A stretch of 64,000 bases of DNA from Nilaparvata lugens (GCF_014356525.2 NC_052506.1:13204783-13268782); one strand, 5' to 3'; counted from the first letter of the stretch, positions 10,901 to 20,790 are shown. The notes: generated by a model not told the origin, from the sequence alone. Numbers and translations are program-made.

Positions 10901-13784
10901 TGCCGCCACAGCCATTCCGTCTGACTTTTTCCCACTCAACATTTCATTCGTCTGCAAGAAGCCCTACGCTGACCTTAGAGTAAGTATCATTACATCATAC
11001 TGCTCTGAATTTTTTGAATTTTAAGCGTTCTTCTCCAGTAAAGTTTTCTGGTGAAGACAAAAATAATTATCAAATAAGTGTTTACAAGGAAAACAGTAAG
11101 TAAATAACTACTAGACAACACTGAACTCACAAGGAGGTTGAAGAGAACAAACTCCTTCGAAATAATAAGAAAACAAAGATATTGTCATTACTTTAGTTAT
11201 AAATATTGCCACCCAATTATTTAGAAGCTCTAGACTACTAAGATTTGGTTAAGAATGTTTCTGTATCCTCATTCCTCAGTACAGCTGATGATGCGTTGAT
11301 AAACTACGTAAAACCATGGTTCTGTTTTAAGTTTTTAATAAATTTTTAGTGAAATTTGACAATATCTTTGTTTTCTTATTATGGAGAGATTTCACAACAT
11401 CACCATCAATTCTACTAATTTTATTAAACTCCTTCGAGTTGGTGTAGTGACGCCGGGATGCACCGCTCCATGATCCAAAAAAACGGGTTCTGAGTGGTCC
11501 ATAGGGTTCCATAGTACCGCCAGCCTCTGGACCGACCCTTGCGGGGTGGCCCGCTCCCTGGGCCTTGAGACGGGGGAAGGGTGAAACAACGGGCTCCTGA
11601 GTTGCTACTACAACAACAATTGGTGTAGTGCTAGTGAAGAGAAAAAAGTATATTAATTAAAAGTGTAGTAAAAGAATTCAAAGTAGTGAAATTATAGATT
11701 GGAACTGTAGGCTTCACTGGAAGACTTTAGCAGTAAAAATGAATATTTTAGGATAAGAAAATAGAAAACAAAATTAATGGTTAGTCCTAGTGACTAGTTT
11801 TAATAGAAAAAAGTGTTTGATTGTATTGAAACTATTTTATTTCAAGAGAAGCGAATTATTTAGTGATCAACGGAATGAAACTCCATAAAAAAGAGTTGAT
11901 TTTTTTGGAATAAAGTTTTCCTTAAAAGTTTCCTTTTATCCAGGTCTCATATCAGATATAACAAGATTTAAACCAAGGATACTGGAATGTTACCATCGTA
12001 ACAAGAATTTGGCTTTATTTGTATTGTGGCTTCTCTGTATTGTTGATTGATGCAACTGCATAAATTAGTTGTGATGGAAAGTTGCATTAAACTGAATTTG
12101 CACACAACAGTGATCGTAAACAGTTGAAATATAATTCCCATGAGTTCTTATGGTATTATTCATACTCACTCGGCCGGGCTGATCTGATTAGAACTCTTGG
12201 AAATCATATTTTCACTATTCACTGTCACTTGTGTGCAAATTCAGCTTTATGATTGATAGTTTTAGCATCTAATAGATTTATTATGAGGCTGCAGTTTTGT
12301 TTGTTATATTACAAGATATTCATATGTTTTACATTTTTAAGTTATTGTTTAATAAAAGTTTATTTTTTATGTTAAAAAAACTAAAATGTATAAGTTCAAG
12401 AAATGAGTTTGATTATCTTGTATTTCTTAAGGCTTTTCTAGATAGGAATTCTTTCCCACACACGGATTTATAGTCCAAGTGGGGAAATATATTTCCTTGG
12501 TTTGTTTTTGTATAACTATTATTGAATATGTTTATGATTTTTTTGTGGAAATGAAATTGAATTGAATAATATGTTACTGGTCGATAAAAAAATTAATCTA
12601 GGCTATATAGATACATAATACTTTTCATGAACGGACCATAATATAACGTTATTCATTCCACTGAATGTAAAAGTAACCTTTTTTTTCAAAATTATTTATT
12701 TTAATTTGTGACATCATGATTATGTCAAGTGATAAGAGTATATCACGTAACCCCATGAGATAAGAAGACATCAAGGGTAAAGGTGCATTTTAGTTTCTGC
12801 TTAAATTTCCGCAGTCGACGACGACTAACATTGTTGACATTCATATTGTCCAAATTTCAAGTGTGCTAAAACAGCTGATCTAATAACTTTTCATTATTTG
12901 TGTTTATTTTTCAAGAATCAAACATTTCTAATAATATCAACATATTGTCATTTGAAAGTATAAAAAAGTTATCAACCTCTCCCATTAAAACATAATTGAA
13001 CATAATCTTTTAGGTTATTTAGATAAATTGAAATCTACCCAATGTGAGATCCTCACCCTGTCGTGGTCGACGACGGCATTTACGAATAAACGAAAACCCA
13101 GCTTAAGAAAATGTTAGCTTTGTAACAGGAATTCGTTTTCATTTGAGTTTATAGTATTGGGTCTCTCATGTTGTTCATCACATTAACAACCCTAGCTGTG
13201 CTTCTTTATTGTAGAGTTTTTCGTTGCCATTGACAACTACAAAGGATGATACTTTTGTTTATCGTTCTACATTATAATGAAGTGTTAGGCTCGACTCACA
13301 CTTACGCGACTTAGGTCGAGAAGAGACTCGACTCTAGTCGAGAGCATGTGTTTCCAAATGGTGACACTCAGACCAATTGATTCTAATCTCCGCGACGTCA
13401 CTATTTGAAAACACATGCTCTCGACTAGAGTCGAGTCTCTTCTCGACCTAAGTCGCGTAAGTGTGAGTTGAGCCTAACACTACATTATAATGTAGGACGA
13501 TAAACAAAAGTATCATCCTTGTGTGAGTTGAGCCTTAGTATGCAATGGGTTTTGCAAGACCTGGCAATACATTGTCATTTGTGATAAAGAATCAGTAAAA
13601 AATCAATCAATAAAAAATCAATCCTAACGTTAAATTGGTTGTGAATAGGAAAAAATCTAATACGTTTCTAACAAATATCTTAATTTATTTCCAGGTGACC
13701 GATGTGCTGTTGGTCGAGGATGATACACCAGTCAAGTATTCTTCTGAAACAATTTTCTACACTGATAAGTATGAGATTTGCTAA
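1326..13784 (+). CDS. ARCN1: Coatomer subunit delta (delta-COP/archain), 3' part of gene, six exons
   Basis: Delta-COP is a subunit of the COPI vesicle coat, in the adaptor-like F subcomplex with beta, gamma and zeta; COPI carries cargo from Golgi to ER and within the Golgi. The chain 1326-1496, 2866-3031 or 4364-4529, 6598-6745, 7648-7759, 10775-10979 and 13695-13784 reads in one frame with GT-AG junctions throughout. It covers the end of the linker and the full mu-homology domain. Family landmarks are KSRDVESFVDQLKSEGE, GRDGGVQTFELHG, THPNVDKELF, IGLKNPTKPFPL, GVLKWRFQS, NCWPSENGQGGCDVNIEYEL and a DKYEIC ending (vertebrates end DKYEIL). The N-terminal longin-like exons must lie left of base 1. 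AATAAA at 13991-13996 is a likely polyadenylation signal. Identification is firm; the oddity is the duplicated second exon. Confidence 0.93.
1588..1850 (+). repeat. Interspersed repeat family R, copy 1
   Basis: Shared with 43728-44270: an 'aagcgagcaa...ctgt' opening, 'cggatct..gaaaacggc', 'acgattttcacgaaatt', 'ggtttat..tat', 'cgattgcaccaggtct', 'aaactcgctga' and 'ttaaaaggataatt'. The other copy is split by a MITE. There is no coding capacity; the class is unknown. Confidence 0.6.
2714..2759 (+). pseudogene. Relic partial copy of delta-COP exon b with decoy acceptor
   Basis: About 150 bp upstream of the true exon, the intron end and first bases of the exon are repeated: polypyrimidine-cag, then the same opening (VHIRQE in the exon frame), diverging after about 22 nt. 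Read in frame it runs off the match and hits a TGA at 2763. It is a decoy 3' splice site made by a small internal tandem duplication (about 2611-2761 against 2762-2913). The same relic recurs in the second 1.5-kb unit at about 4212. Confidence 0.7.
2866..3031 (+). CDS. ARCN1: delta-COP exon b, copy 1 (start of mu-homology domain)
   Basis: The 166-nt exon encodes VHIRQEEKLMLRVGRDGG through GIQLQ, the first strands of the mu-homology domain. The acceptor is ttttttcag and the donor CAA|GTGAGT. It starts in phase 2 and ends in phase 0. It is identical to copy 2 at 4364-4529. Splicing both copies in series would start the second in the wrong frame and reach a TGA after 34 codons, so a functional mRNA can hold only one. 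Confidence 0.88.
3279..4780 (+). repeat. Tandem duplication in delta-COP, unit 2
   Basis: It is the second copy of 1781-3280. Examples of differences are a 4-bp insertion near 3390 (ctgactgacg) and the loss of several bases near 4060. After about 4780 the sequence becomes unique. Confidence 0.9.
4364..4529 (+). CDS. ARCN1: delta-COP exon b, copy 2 (tandem duplicate)
   Basis: It is an exact copy of 2866-3031 with the same acceptor and donor, 1498 bp downstream. Either copy joins correctly to exon a (1496) and exon c (6598). Nothing in the exon sequence says which is used. It may be a mutually exclusive duplicate or an assembly duplicate. Confidence 0.85.
5016..5513. mobile_element. Foldback element with internal minisatellite
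   Basis: Inverted repeats of about 75 bp (5016-5091 and 5440-5513) share, in inverted sense, gaattattatta, aacgaaaatccaaatt, aaatgctgtaattcacccc and gaagacttctgctaccg. The interior is the 25-bp minisatellite. Truncated relatives are at 35080-35175, 36267-36363 and 52520-52560, and a diverged one is at 62185-62440. It has no protein; it is a non-autonomous DNA element of unknown superfamily. Confidence 0.8.
5101..5444 (+). repeat. 25-bp minisatellite, about 14 copies
   Basis: The monomer contains gataccctgttgtca followed by atatttgcga. Its period is exactly 25 bp from 5221 to 5444; some early copies lack four bases (gatctgttg). Since 25 is not a multiple of three, all three frames stay open, giving false ORFs. 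Confidence 0.92.
5561..5997. mobile_element. MITE family 1 (CATAGAGAAAC type), old copy split by MITE 2
   Basis: Ends resemble other copies (gatatcccatggtatagg at left; tatactatggga at right). It contains the family's internal words gccgattactgtc and agcgtcac. The outermost bases have decayed. A family-2 MITE sits inside. Confidence 0.7.
5712..5931. mobile_element. MITE family 2 (CTATAGTGAGG type), nested
   Basis: The inverted ends are ctatagtaaggcccccgtta and taatgtggacctcactatag. It lies inside the older MITE at 5561-5997. A second copy is at 26894-27270. Confidence 0.75.
6598..6745 (+). CDS. ARCN1: delta-COP exon c (mu-homology domain)
   Basis: The acceptor is tttacag and the donor A|GTGAGT. 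It opens with THPNVDKELF and continues through IGLKNPTKPF and GVLKWRFQSQDD, all strongly conserved in delta-COP. It starts in phase 0 and ends one base into an Ile codon (A|TA) completed by the next exon. Confidence 0.92.
6840..7395. repeat. Interlocked inverted repeats (A-B-A'-B')
   Basis: A (about 6850-6930) is inverted at A' (7160-7245), sharing aaactcagttcttgat and ctgtactagtgtaagtt. B (about 7015-7150) is inverted at B' (7270-7390), sharing aacgaatcatc and acttctctagaatagtc. The order is interleaved rather than a simple hairpin. It lies in the delta-COP intron between exons c and d. Confidence 0.7.
7648..7759 (+). CDS. ARCN1: delta-COP exon d (mu-homology domain)
   Basis: The acceptor is tttttcag and the donor CC|GTAAGA. 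It encodes the signature NCWPSENGQGGCDVNIEYEL followed by LELNDVSINIPLP. The phase matches the exons on both sides. Confidence 0.93.
7820..8909. mobile_element. TIR element G, split by a LINE
   Basis: Inverted ends are aagctggggttacacc (7820) and ggtgtaaacgcagctt (ending about 8907), each next to TTA. The interior is rich in ttgttattaact motifs. The LINE at 7883-8687 interrupts it. Confidence 0.7.
7883..8687 (-). mobile_element. 5'-truncated non-LTR retrotransposon (LINE) with 15-bp TSD
   Basis: Minus-strand frames (8687-8238, then 8197-7943 after a shift) encode the C-terminal part of a LINE polyprotein: FKYLGEIITYNLNENRTWDS, a region like VITYASE, and a basic end like RMGRVISDEERKLISERMKK. 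The 3' tail is (TAA)n on the minus strand, at 7883-7912. TTATTAACTGATAAT flanks it at 7868-7882 and 8688-8702. The clade is not resolved. Confidence 0.88.
8953..9106. mobile_element. MITE family 3 (GGCCCGGTTGCAC type), copy a
   Basis: It is a near palindrome of about 154 bp; the arms share agccggttaaat and gattaatttcacg. Related copies are 22050-22202, 24245-24327 (one arm) and 44347-44573 (split). Confidence 0.8.
9222..9553. mobile_element. MITE family 4, copy a
   Basis: Inverted ends are aaggtggattttcgtttgtg and cacaaacgaaaacccagctt. Just inside them are gcagtcgacgacgg and gtggtcgacgacgg. A second copy is at 12779-13107. Confidence 0.8.
9671..10079. mobile_element. Repeat family E, copy a
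   Basis: It begins gaccgagcgaagtgaggtct and ends ctactagtac after gtctactgttcacagaacta. It is shared with 26034-26590 and, inverted, 38189-39636. About 400 bp, noncoding. Confidence 0.78.
10160..10720 (-). mobile_element. LINE 3' fragment (jockey/CR1-like C-terminus)
   Basis: Minus-strand translation of about 10720-10390 ends FYNRLRNKIKSIKRNKKLFK and YLLNGGFYSLKEYMDN then a stop, typical of the last residues of jockey/CR1-like LINE ORF2. An AT-rich 3' region follows. A 38-bp block (10553-10590) is repeated at 10591-10628, breaking the frame. Confidence 0.75.
10775..10979 (+). CDS. ARCN1: delta-COP exon e (mu-homology domain)
   Basis: The acceptor is attttacag and the donor AGA|GTAAGT. It encodes PIGCSPVVTECDGDYTHESR, then LTWNLALIDSTNRTGALEFS and FFPLNISFVCKKPYADLR, matching the family's penultimate region. 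A minus-strand LINE fragment ends only about 50 bp upstream of this acceptor. Confidence 0.92.
11161..11385. mobile_element. Small TIR element
   Basis: Inverted ends are aataagaaaacaaagatatt and aatatctttgttttcttatt, around a centre holding aaaccatggtt. It is related in style to 28851-28985. Confidence 0.65.
11450..11619 (+). mobile_element. GC-rich retroposon with 11-bp TSD
   Basis: A GC-rich 170-bp block ends in ctactacaacaacaa. TTGGTGTAGTG flanks it at 11439-11449 and 11620-11630. The tail and TSD show insertion by target-primed reverse transcription; it is a SINE or a 5'-truncated LINE. Minus-strand ORFs over it are shadows. Confidence 0.78.
12779..13107. mobile_element. MITE family 4, copy b
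   Basis: It has the same ends and internal words as 9222-9553, including gcagtcgacgacg, attgttgacattcatattgt and gtcgtggtcgacgacgg. The two copies lie in neighbouring delta-COP introns. Confidence 0.8.
13242..13537. mobile_element. Nested long palindrome (MITE 5 inside another hairpin)
   Basis: Outer arms aaggatgatacttttg / caaaagtatcatcctt (13242 and 13519) enclose inner arms of about 80 bp starting ggctcgactcacacttacgc near 13289. The inner arms carry gactcgactctagtcgag. A stray piece of the inner end (gtgtgagttgagcc) is repeated at 13520-13533. It lies 160 bp before the last delta-COP exon. Confidence 0.82.
13695..13784 (+). CDS. ARCN1: delta-COP terminal coding exon f
   Basis: The acceptor is atttccag. 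It encodes VTDVLLVEDDTPVKYSSETI and ends DKYEIC, then TAA at 13782-13784. The 3' untranslated region follows, with AATAAA at 13991-13996. Confidence 0.92.
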   Translation: MTDVLLVEDDTPVKYSSETIFYTDKYEIC

Positions 13785-14015
13785 AAGAAGCAAGGAAGAA
13801 TGTCAGCCAATGTGCCAGCGATCTAGTGCAATGATAAAACCACAGATTGCTTCAACTCTATCTTGATCAGTTTCGAATGATTGAACAACAGTCACATTCA
13901 AGCTAGTTGAATCAGTATGTGCGTTTAATGCGAATGTATGTCAAGTTACTACTCAACTTATCAATGCTACTTTATCCCATCCAATCCTAAAATAAAGTTT
14001 GGAATTATAAATTTA
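13785..14015 (+). terminator. delta-COP 3' UTR and polyadenylation signal
   Basis: This sequence directly follows the stop codon. A canonical AATAAA lies at 13991-13996; cleavage would be expected 10-30 nt later. The exact end is inferred. Confidence 0.6.
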
Positions 14016-14991
14016 GTCGATTATTGATTGTTTTTCTCACTCTGTAAATTGATGTTGGTCGTTGAAACACCCTTTGATGGAAGAGATTATCCTGAAATAA
14101 ATTCCTGCTGAGGTTCCACAACTCATCATAATTATCTATGATGAACAGTTCGGAGAAGATCAACAATATTTTATATTCTGATTTATTATTTGTAAGAAAA
14201 CTGCACAATATTTTGACAGACGAATTATCATTCGGTTTTGTAAATAATTCATATAAACTTTCAAAGTAGTTTATTATATTATATTGTTGAGAAACTTTGA
14301 GCTATTAGATTTTAATTTATCGTTAATTATTATTACTATTATTTATAACATTATTATCATCAGTCATTCATTAATTTTGTAAAGCATGTCATTCAAGATT
14401 TAAATCAACTGGAAATATTTTATTCCTTCTTTGCAAACATTTAATGCGTTGTAGAAGATCTGTAAGAGTATAGTTACATACTTATTTAAAAATGTACATA
14501 CATTACATATGGCTTGTGTTTATAAGATTATTAAATTTTTCCCTATTTGTGAAATCAGTTACTTTATATTATTCCTATCATTAAGAATTGAATTGAAAAA
14601 CGATAAAGTAACGGCATCAATTACAAATGAGTATGACGTGTTAGTGATGAATTAAATCTACATATTTGTCCTGATAAATGTTGGTCGCTCGACAATATTA
14701 ATTAACATTATTATTAGGACAATATTATTAGCATTCTGGGCAATGATTGTCCAGAATGTGGGCACTCGACGTATTTAAATGGTATAAATTAATAAAACGA
14801 GCTAAGCGTATATCCAGAGAACTTGAAGAATATTCTATTTTTAATGTTGATGTTTTGGTGTTTGACTTGGGCAGTAGTCAATGCAATGACCTAAATGTTA
14901 TTATTATTATTGATATTCTGTACGACTTCTAATTTATGGACCCATTTTAAGCATTCATTATTACTAAGTACTAATCCGAAATCAACAATCT

Positions 14992-15061
<70 letters not shown>

Positions 15062-15106
15062 TGGAAAGAGAAAGTTTAAATCTTTCGATAATTACCTTAT
15101 TAGGTA
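14016..15106. other. Intergenic, no gene seen
   Basis: AT-rich sequence with no supported coding or RNA gene; it ends in the TA microsatellite. Confidence 0.5.
14994..15058. repeat. (TA)n microsatellite
   Basis: A run of TA dinucleotides interrupted once by taatat. Short IY-repeat frames over it are not genes. Confidence 0.9.
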
Positions 15107-15267
15107 ATTAGCCCCTATTGGCTATGGATCCAGGTCAAGAAAACAGCTAATTGGGCGGGCAATTGCTCACTCTGTCATTGGATTCCCGGTGACGGAGTGA
15201 GACACCACTCTCCCGGATATATTTTACAAATATCTTACTTGATAAGGAAGTAAATTCGTATGGTTTT

Positions 15268-15403
15268 TGTTGGTGGGGAGTCCCTTGCGGAAAGGTCCCA
15301 CCGCCTGAATATATAATTTAAGCCGTCAATGGGCCTTACGACTGTCATACTTCAGCCGGGACCGACAGTTTAACGTGCCCATCCGATAACACGGGATCTT
15401 ACT
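15268..15403 (-). mobile_element. SINE body fragment
   Basis: Shares ggtggggagtcccttgcgg, aatatataatttaagccgtc and acagtttaacgt with 19068-19195. Only the body is present here; the tRNA-like head is missing. Confidence 0.65.
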
Positions 15404-18400
15404 TGATAATAGAGTTTGTTCAGTTGAGCATAATGGCTAAGCTCTTACCCACCCACCACAGAAATGTTGCTTGTATTTTTATATATTTGTATGAAGGTGG
15501 ATAATTTTTCATAAACTTTGGTTTATAGAGAGCTTTCAGTTTTAGAATTACAATTTAGAATGTAGTTTTATAGTTAATTAAAATTCAGTTTTAATTTTCA
15601 ATTGCAATTTAGTTTCTTAGTAATGTTTTTCATTGCATAGGAACTGGAACTTGAGATACATGATTAGACCAGTCCAGAAGAACTATGAAATTATTATGGA
15701 TGAAGATTCCGAACTATGAATTTTTCTAGCAATCATTTTTCGTATGACTATTGTCATACTAAATATCTTGCCATATTAAAAAAATGTGATGCCCCCAAAG
15801 TCTTGATATGAGACAATTTATAAAACTCCATATCTTAAGAAAATATATATCAAGTTTGTAATAATATGCTCCAAATATCACACATTGTGCCAGCCACTTT
15901 TGGTCTCACATTTTCAGACTAATTCAAATAGCTTGATACAGCAGTGGGAATCTGAAAAATAGAGAAGTTCTACCTAAAAGTGAATTTCCATTACCTACTT
16001 TTCAAAAACTCTTGGAAAAGATGAATACGGCAGTCTTCAAATGAAATTTTAGTTTTAAAGACAGTAGGTATATCACCAGTTCTGTTGAATGAAGTTTTGA
16101 AAGAGAAAATGCCAATGGAGCCAACCCAAGCATCGGATGAATCATGAATATCTTCAATAATTATTATCGTTGACCATCTGAGAAGAAGGTTTTTGTAATT
16201 ACCGTACTTGTAATTGATTGGGAAGATGGAAAATGAATTCCTGTGGTGTGAGTACTGCTCACTTGGTAACTTATAGTATACTTGAGAATTAAGTGTAAGA
16301 GAGGGCCGACTGCGCCTTAACTTCACTCTCTAGGAAAAATTAATAAGGCAGTCATTCTATTCTGTAGAGATCCCACTGGAAGCCTTGAAGCAATTGTCAT
16401 TTTAATCTGGAGTCATCCAAGAACTCCTTCATGGAATTGTAATTCTTTCTCAGTAAATGGACCTTAGAGGATTTCCAGAAATTCACAGGACATCTTTATC
16501 CAAGGGAAGCTTGGTGTGCACCCTGCTTGCAACGTTTCTAACACTAGACAAGGATAGAAAAAGTGCAGGAGGAGTGTTTCAATGGAGCAGCTGATAGAAA
16601 CATTACTCAGACTGATTCATTATGGAAAAGGATTATCAAAAGGTGCTGATGATCCAGAAATCCATAGCCAGACCCAGAAAATATTATATTTATTTATTCA
16701 CCAATAGTATTCACAAGGTTGAGTTGGATAAAAATGTGAAGTTTCATCTCTATATTTAATAATTTCAATTCTTGGGTACGGTAGTTGGCCAGGTAGTGTT
16801 GAGTTTATATCCGTGGAAAAGTTTGAGCTAAGACAAAAAAAAATTCAACTAAAATTTAACATTATTTTTTCCAATTCAATTTAAAAATGTCTTAATGATG
16901 AGGAAAAGTTGTTCAAATCTAAGTTTGTGTAAACTTCAAACTTATATTAGTCTTGAGTCGTACACAATGACAAATGAATGCTCTTTTTAATTATTATCAA
17001 CAAATATTTATTAGGGTAGGGCTTAGTTATTGAACATGAATAAAAATATTGACCCCCTCAATTAACAATAATGCTCGAATTTTTATGCTAGTCGTTATAC
17101 CTTCCAAAAATCATTGTGTAGAAGTGGCCATTAGACCTCCCAAAAATTATTGTATTCTATAAAGTTGAAATAATAATTAAGAAGGTTGCTATTTCAAATC
17201 CAACGCCCTTAGGGCTTTACAGAAATATTAATGAAATCATTTTATAGAGAGTGGTCTGGCGCAAGAATGGTATATAGACTATCATGTTAGTCCTAAGGCT
17301 ATTACACTATCCTAAGGTCTGGCGTAGAGCTCTCTGTATACACGCAGGGGTTTTCAGTTAATTTTCCTAGTTGACAAAATCTCCACCTGCAGCTCTGTAC
17401 AAAGCTACACTTTCAAGTACATTAATCTCTCTAACTTTCAGAACAGAGAATTGTCTTGTAACTTGTTAGATTATTTGTATGAGGTGCGCCTTGAGCCCTT
17501 TCTTGTCAGTGTGAATCGCACTTAGCCAATCCATGGTGTAACTATATCTATAGTGTAACACAGTTCATTGAATGTTGCATGCTCTGTCCACTGTGTATAC
17601 ATCTATACAATTATTTACGTGTGAGGTGCGCGGTATGCATTGCTCAGGTGTCGTCTTGTGTCTGTGTTGGTTGGTCATGACATATTTTTGTTGAATGTTG
17701 AACATTCCCTTGTATGTATGTGTGTGAGGAAAGGGTGTTACCATAGGCCTTAGTTTGTAACTCATGGCATTTCATTTATATATTTTAGCTGCAATTTATT
17801 ATGAATAATTATTTACCTGTTCAATCGTATGTTGTGGTTGCATTTCACCTGTATTCTTCTCATATGAAGAGGTAAGTTGCGTATCCATTTTACGATATGA
17901 CATAGCCTATCAATGTTTCAATAGGTTAGCAATGTCTTATCTTTTGCAAGCTTCAAAAAGATATTATTTTATTTACTTTACAAGAATAGGCTACTGTAAA
18001 TGAGGTTATTATTTTAAGTTTCTGGTTGAATAAAATTAAAGTTTTCAATGAAGCTATCAATACTATTGACGGGCATTTGACATTTTAATAAAAACAATAC
18101 GGTACGTACGGTACCGTATGTAGGTACAGTAATGTATTATGAGTTTATCTTTGGATCATCCTATTATGTCAATTTGTTATTCTTATCGTAACCATGCTCG
18201 CAATTTTTTAAAAATTTGAGCGTCCGAACATGCCTGTAGTACTTACGTAAACTACAGAAGTCTTTTAATCCAAGAGTTTAAGTAGGTAACTTTGTTGCAG
18301 GTTACTAAAATTCCTGAAAACTTTTTGGATGTAGCTTAAACTGTACTCTATTTATATAATATTTATTTATTCAGATTATAAATGACTCTAATGTCTTAAT

Positions 18401-18560
18401 ACTAATAGCATTGATAGGTAAAGTACTAAGGCAATCCTTGTGTTAAGCTCCTCTCAATCAGCCACCGAGTTATTATTTTCTTGAAGGTACCGAACGGAGC
18501 AGTCTGAAGCTAAGCAAGCAAACAATTAAACATCTTCATTGCCAATGGCAAGAAATAGAA
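15404..18560. other. Intergenic, no supported gene
   Basis: There is an open frame of 111 codons on the minus strand (16326-15991), but it has no recognisable motif. No splice-linked coding exons were recognised. Confidence 0.4.
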
Positions 18561-18584
18561 ATGGTTATGTTGTATTGGCTCTTC

Positions 18585-18890
18585 CTATGGTATTGTGTAC
18601 TTGAACCTGTCCTCACTGTAAAGAATTCTTGATGAATTTTTACGCATAGGAGAGATGCCAGAATAAACGGTCTGTAGGTCCAAACGGCGGAAAATGAATT
18701 TACAGTGAGCGTTGAAGTCACTATACTTCATTGATCTCAGAGCTTTCTTCTGCAGCAGTTGGATGTCCTTCACGTGAGCCGAGTGTCCCCAGACCAGGGG
18801 ATGGATGTGGCTATTGAATACTGAATGATACAACATCAAAAGGTGCCGAATGCCAAGCCGAATTCTCATTTTTTTGATGATATATGATAC
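18585..18890 (-). mobile_element. LINE fragment (jockey/CR1-like RT C-terminus)
   Basis: The minus strand encodes LLMLYHSVFNSHIHPLVWGH, then VKDIQLLQKKALRSM, then AHCKFIFRRLDLQTVYS, the typical post-RT region of jockey/CR1 elements. It is truncated at both ends. Confidence 0.8.
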
Positions 18891-19569
18891 TCTTCATAGC
18901 TTCTTGGATACTGTGCATATTTACTGCTCCCAGCTAGGTTGATTGTCAATATTGAAGCCCAGAAGAGTAACTGGTGCAGCATTTATACTGTATTTAAAAT
19001 AAGGATTATAAAAATAAGATTGGAAGGAGATAGAAGAAAAAAAGTAAAAGTAAATTCACATGTAATTTGTTGGTGGGGAGTCCCTTGCGGGAAGGTTCCA
19101 CCTCGCTTGAATATATAATTTAAGCCGTCAATGAGCCTTACTACTGTCATAATTCAGCCGAGACCAACAGTTTAACGTCCCCATCACGGGAGTGATCTGG
19201 TTAAAAACTTTTGGTAATGAGAGGGTTTGAACAGGGTGTCCACGGGGCAGAAAATCCAGGAATCGTACGTGAATTCCATTTGGGCGGGAAATGTACTGGA
19301 ATTTTGTCGACACTTCTGTCAACTAGCTAATTGTACATTATTTAAGAACAGAGTTGAAATTTAGCCGGTGGATGAGTGGTGTATTAGTGATGGGTGATGC
19401 AGGTTGGTGTATCGATGTGGCGTTTTATAAATATCGTGTATCGATAGGTTCTATCGGAACAAGTAGGTTTTCTTTCGAGCAAATCAAAGTAAATCAAATC
19501 ACACATGTTTTCAGAACCTAAAATGTTCTGTTTAATAATAGTCTAATCAATGTAGACATGAATAAGTGG

Positions 19570-20107
19570 GTGTGCCTGCAATATAAAATAATACTGTAGT
19601 TCTGATTTTTAAATATATTGTATGGATACATAAGAGAAGTCCAGAACCAATTTTTGCATGAAAAATTTCTTTGTGCTAGATATAGAATGGCTCAAACACC
19701 TCGCATTTTCGGTTCATTTTACAGTTTTCAGCTATTTCCGCCAAATCCATTCATCGGACAGTAAAATTTGCTCTCCCATTTTTATGATTATAAAATTCTT
19801 AATAAAATGAGATCGTCTGGAGCTCTCTATATCTAATGTGTACTGAGTTACAAAAACGAGTCAAATTTTAATGAATTTTAGTTTTTAATCAACAATATCT
19901 TCCGATTGCCAAAATTCAAATGTATAATTCAAAATCTCTCTGGGTGTAATTTTGTGCGCTCTACCCGTCCTCAGATTCAAGAGCACAAAATTACGTCCAG
20001 AGGGATTTTGAATTCTACATTTGGATTGTGACAATCGGAAAATAGGCTATTGGAAATTTTGCATGCAAAAATTGGTTCTAGACTTCTCTAATGTATCCAT
20101 ACAGTAT

Positions 20108-20159
<52 letters not shown>

Positions 20160-20248
20160 TCGAGTGACCTGGCTGGCTCAGGATATTATTATTATTATAC
20201 AGTATATTGAAAAATCAGAAGTACAATATATATTGCAAACACCAATGT
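19570..20248. mobile_element. Long-TIR element I
   Basis: Arms of about 90 bp share tgcaatata, cttctgattttt, gtatggatacat and agaagtc...agaaccaattttt in inverted order. A central pair, ctctgggtgtaattttgtgc and gcacaaaattacgtccagag, makes a second hairpin. It is noncoding. Confidence 0.75.
20111..20197 (-). mobile_element. Very short LINE stub with 11-bp TSD
   Basis: TACAGTATATT flanks an 87-bp insert at 20100-20110 and 20198-20208. The insert is ctgagccagccaggtcactc followed by (ATT)n on the minus strand: the extreme 3' end of a retrotransposon, inserted in the right arm of element I. Confidence 0.65.
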
Positions 20249-20309
20249 TACAGAGTCTGTATGATAAGTAACCGGACTGACCTCAGGAATTTTTTTATTG
20301 GCAAAGTAT

Positions 20310-20790
20310 GTACAATATCTCTTTAGAAATCTTCAAAGTAGTCCTCATTAGAGTTGATAACACGCTGATACTGGATTTTCCAATCCCTGAACGCTTCCTG
20401 GAAGTCGGCAACCTCTATGCTGTCTAGAGCCCTCGTCGTAGCACGTTGAACGTTTTCCAGAGTCCCGAACCGCGTCCCCTTAAGTTTTCTCTTTATCTTG
20501 GGGAACAAAAAGAAGAAGTCCGGTGGTGCCATATCGGGCTGTAAGAAGGATGTGGCTACGTTACCCTCGACTGTTTGGCCAACTGCTGCTCGGTGACGAG
20601 CAGGCAGGTGTGCGACGGAGCATTGTCGTGATGGAGGATCCACGAATCGGCAATCCCCGGACGGACTGATGAACCCGGGAGGTTAGTTTACAGATTGGCC
20701 GGGTGGTACAAACTCTTTGTGAACGGCCAGTACTACAGAGAGGTGCTCCGTCGACTAACCTTCCGGGTATATACCAGTAGTGGCTATTCG
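20310..20790 (-). mobile_element. mariner transposase remnant, rearranged
   Basis: The minus strand encodes IADSWILHHDNAPSHT with the second catalytic Asp, then after a shift PDMAPPDFFFLFPKIKRKLK with the third Asp, then TTRALDSIEVADFQEAFRDW to a stop: the C-terminal half of a mariner (DDD type) transposase. The preceding segment, FVNGQYYREVLRRL, is on the opposite strand (about 20711-20755), so part was inverted. It has frameshifts and cannot be functional. Confidence 0.88.

Noticed and set aside
11327..11589. Minus-strand ORFs over the GC-rich block
   Set aside because: They cross a retroposon and its insertion boundary; no protein similarity is seen.
15991..16326. Minus-strand ORF of 111 codons
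   Set aside because: No motif, no supporting exons nearby and no recognisable family; kept only as an intergenic remark.
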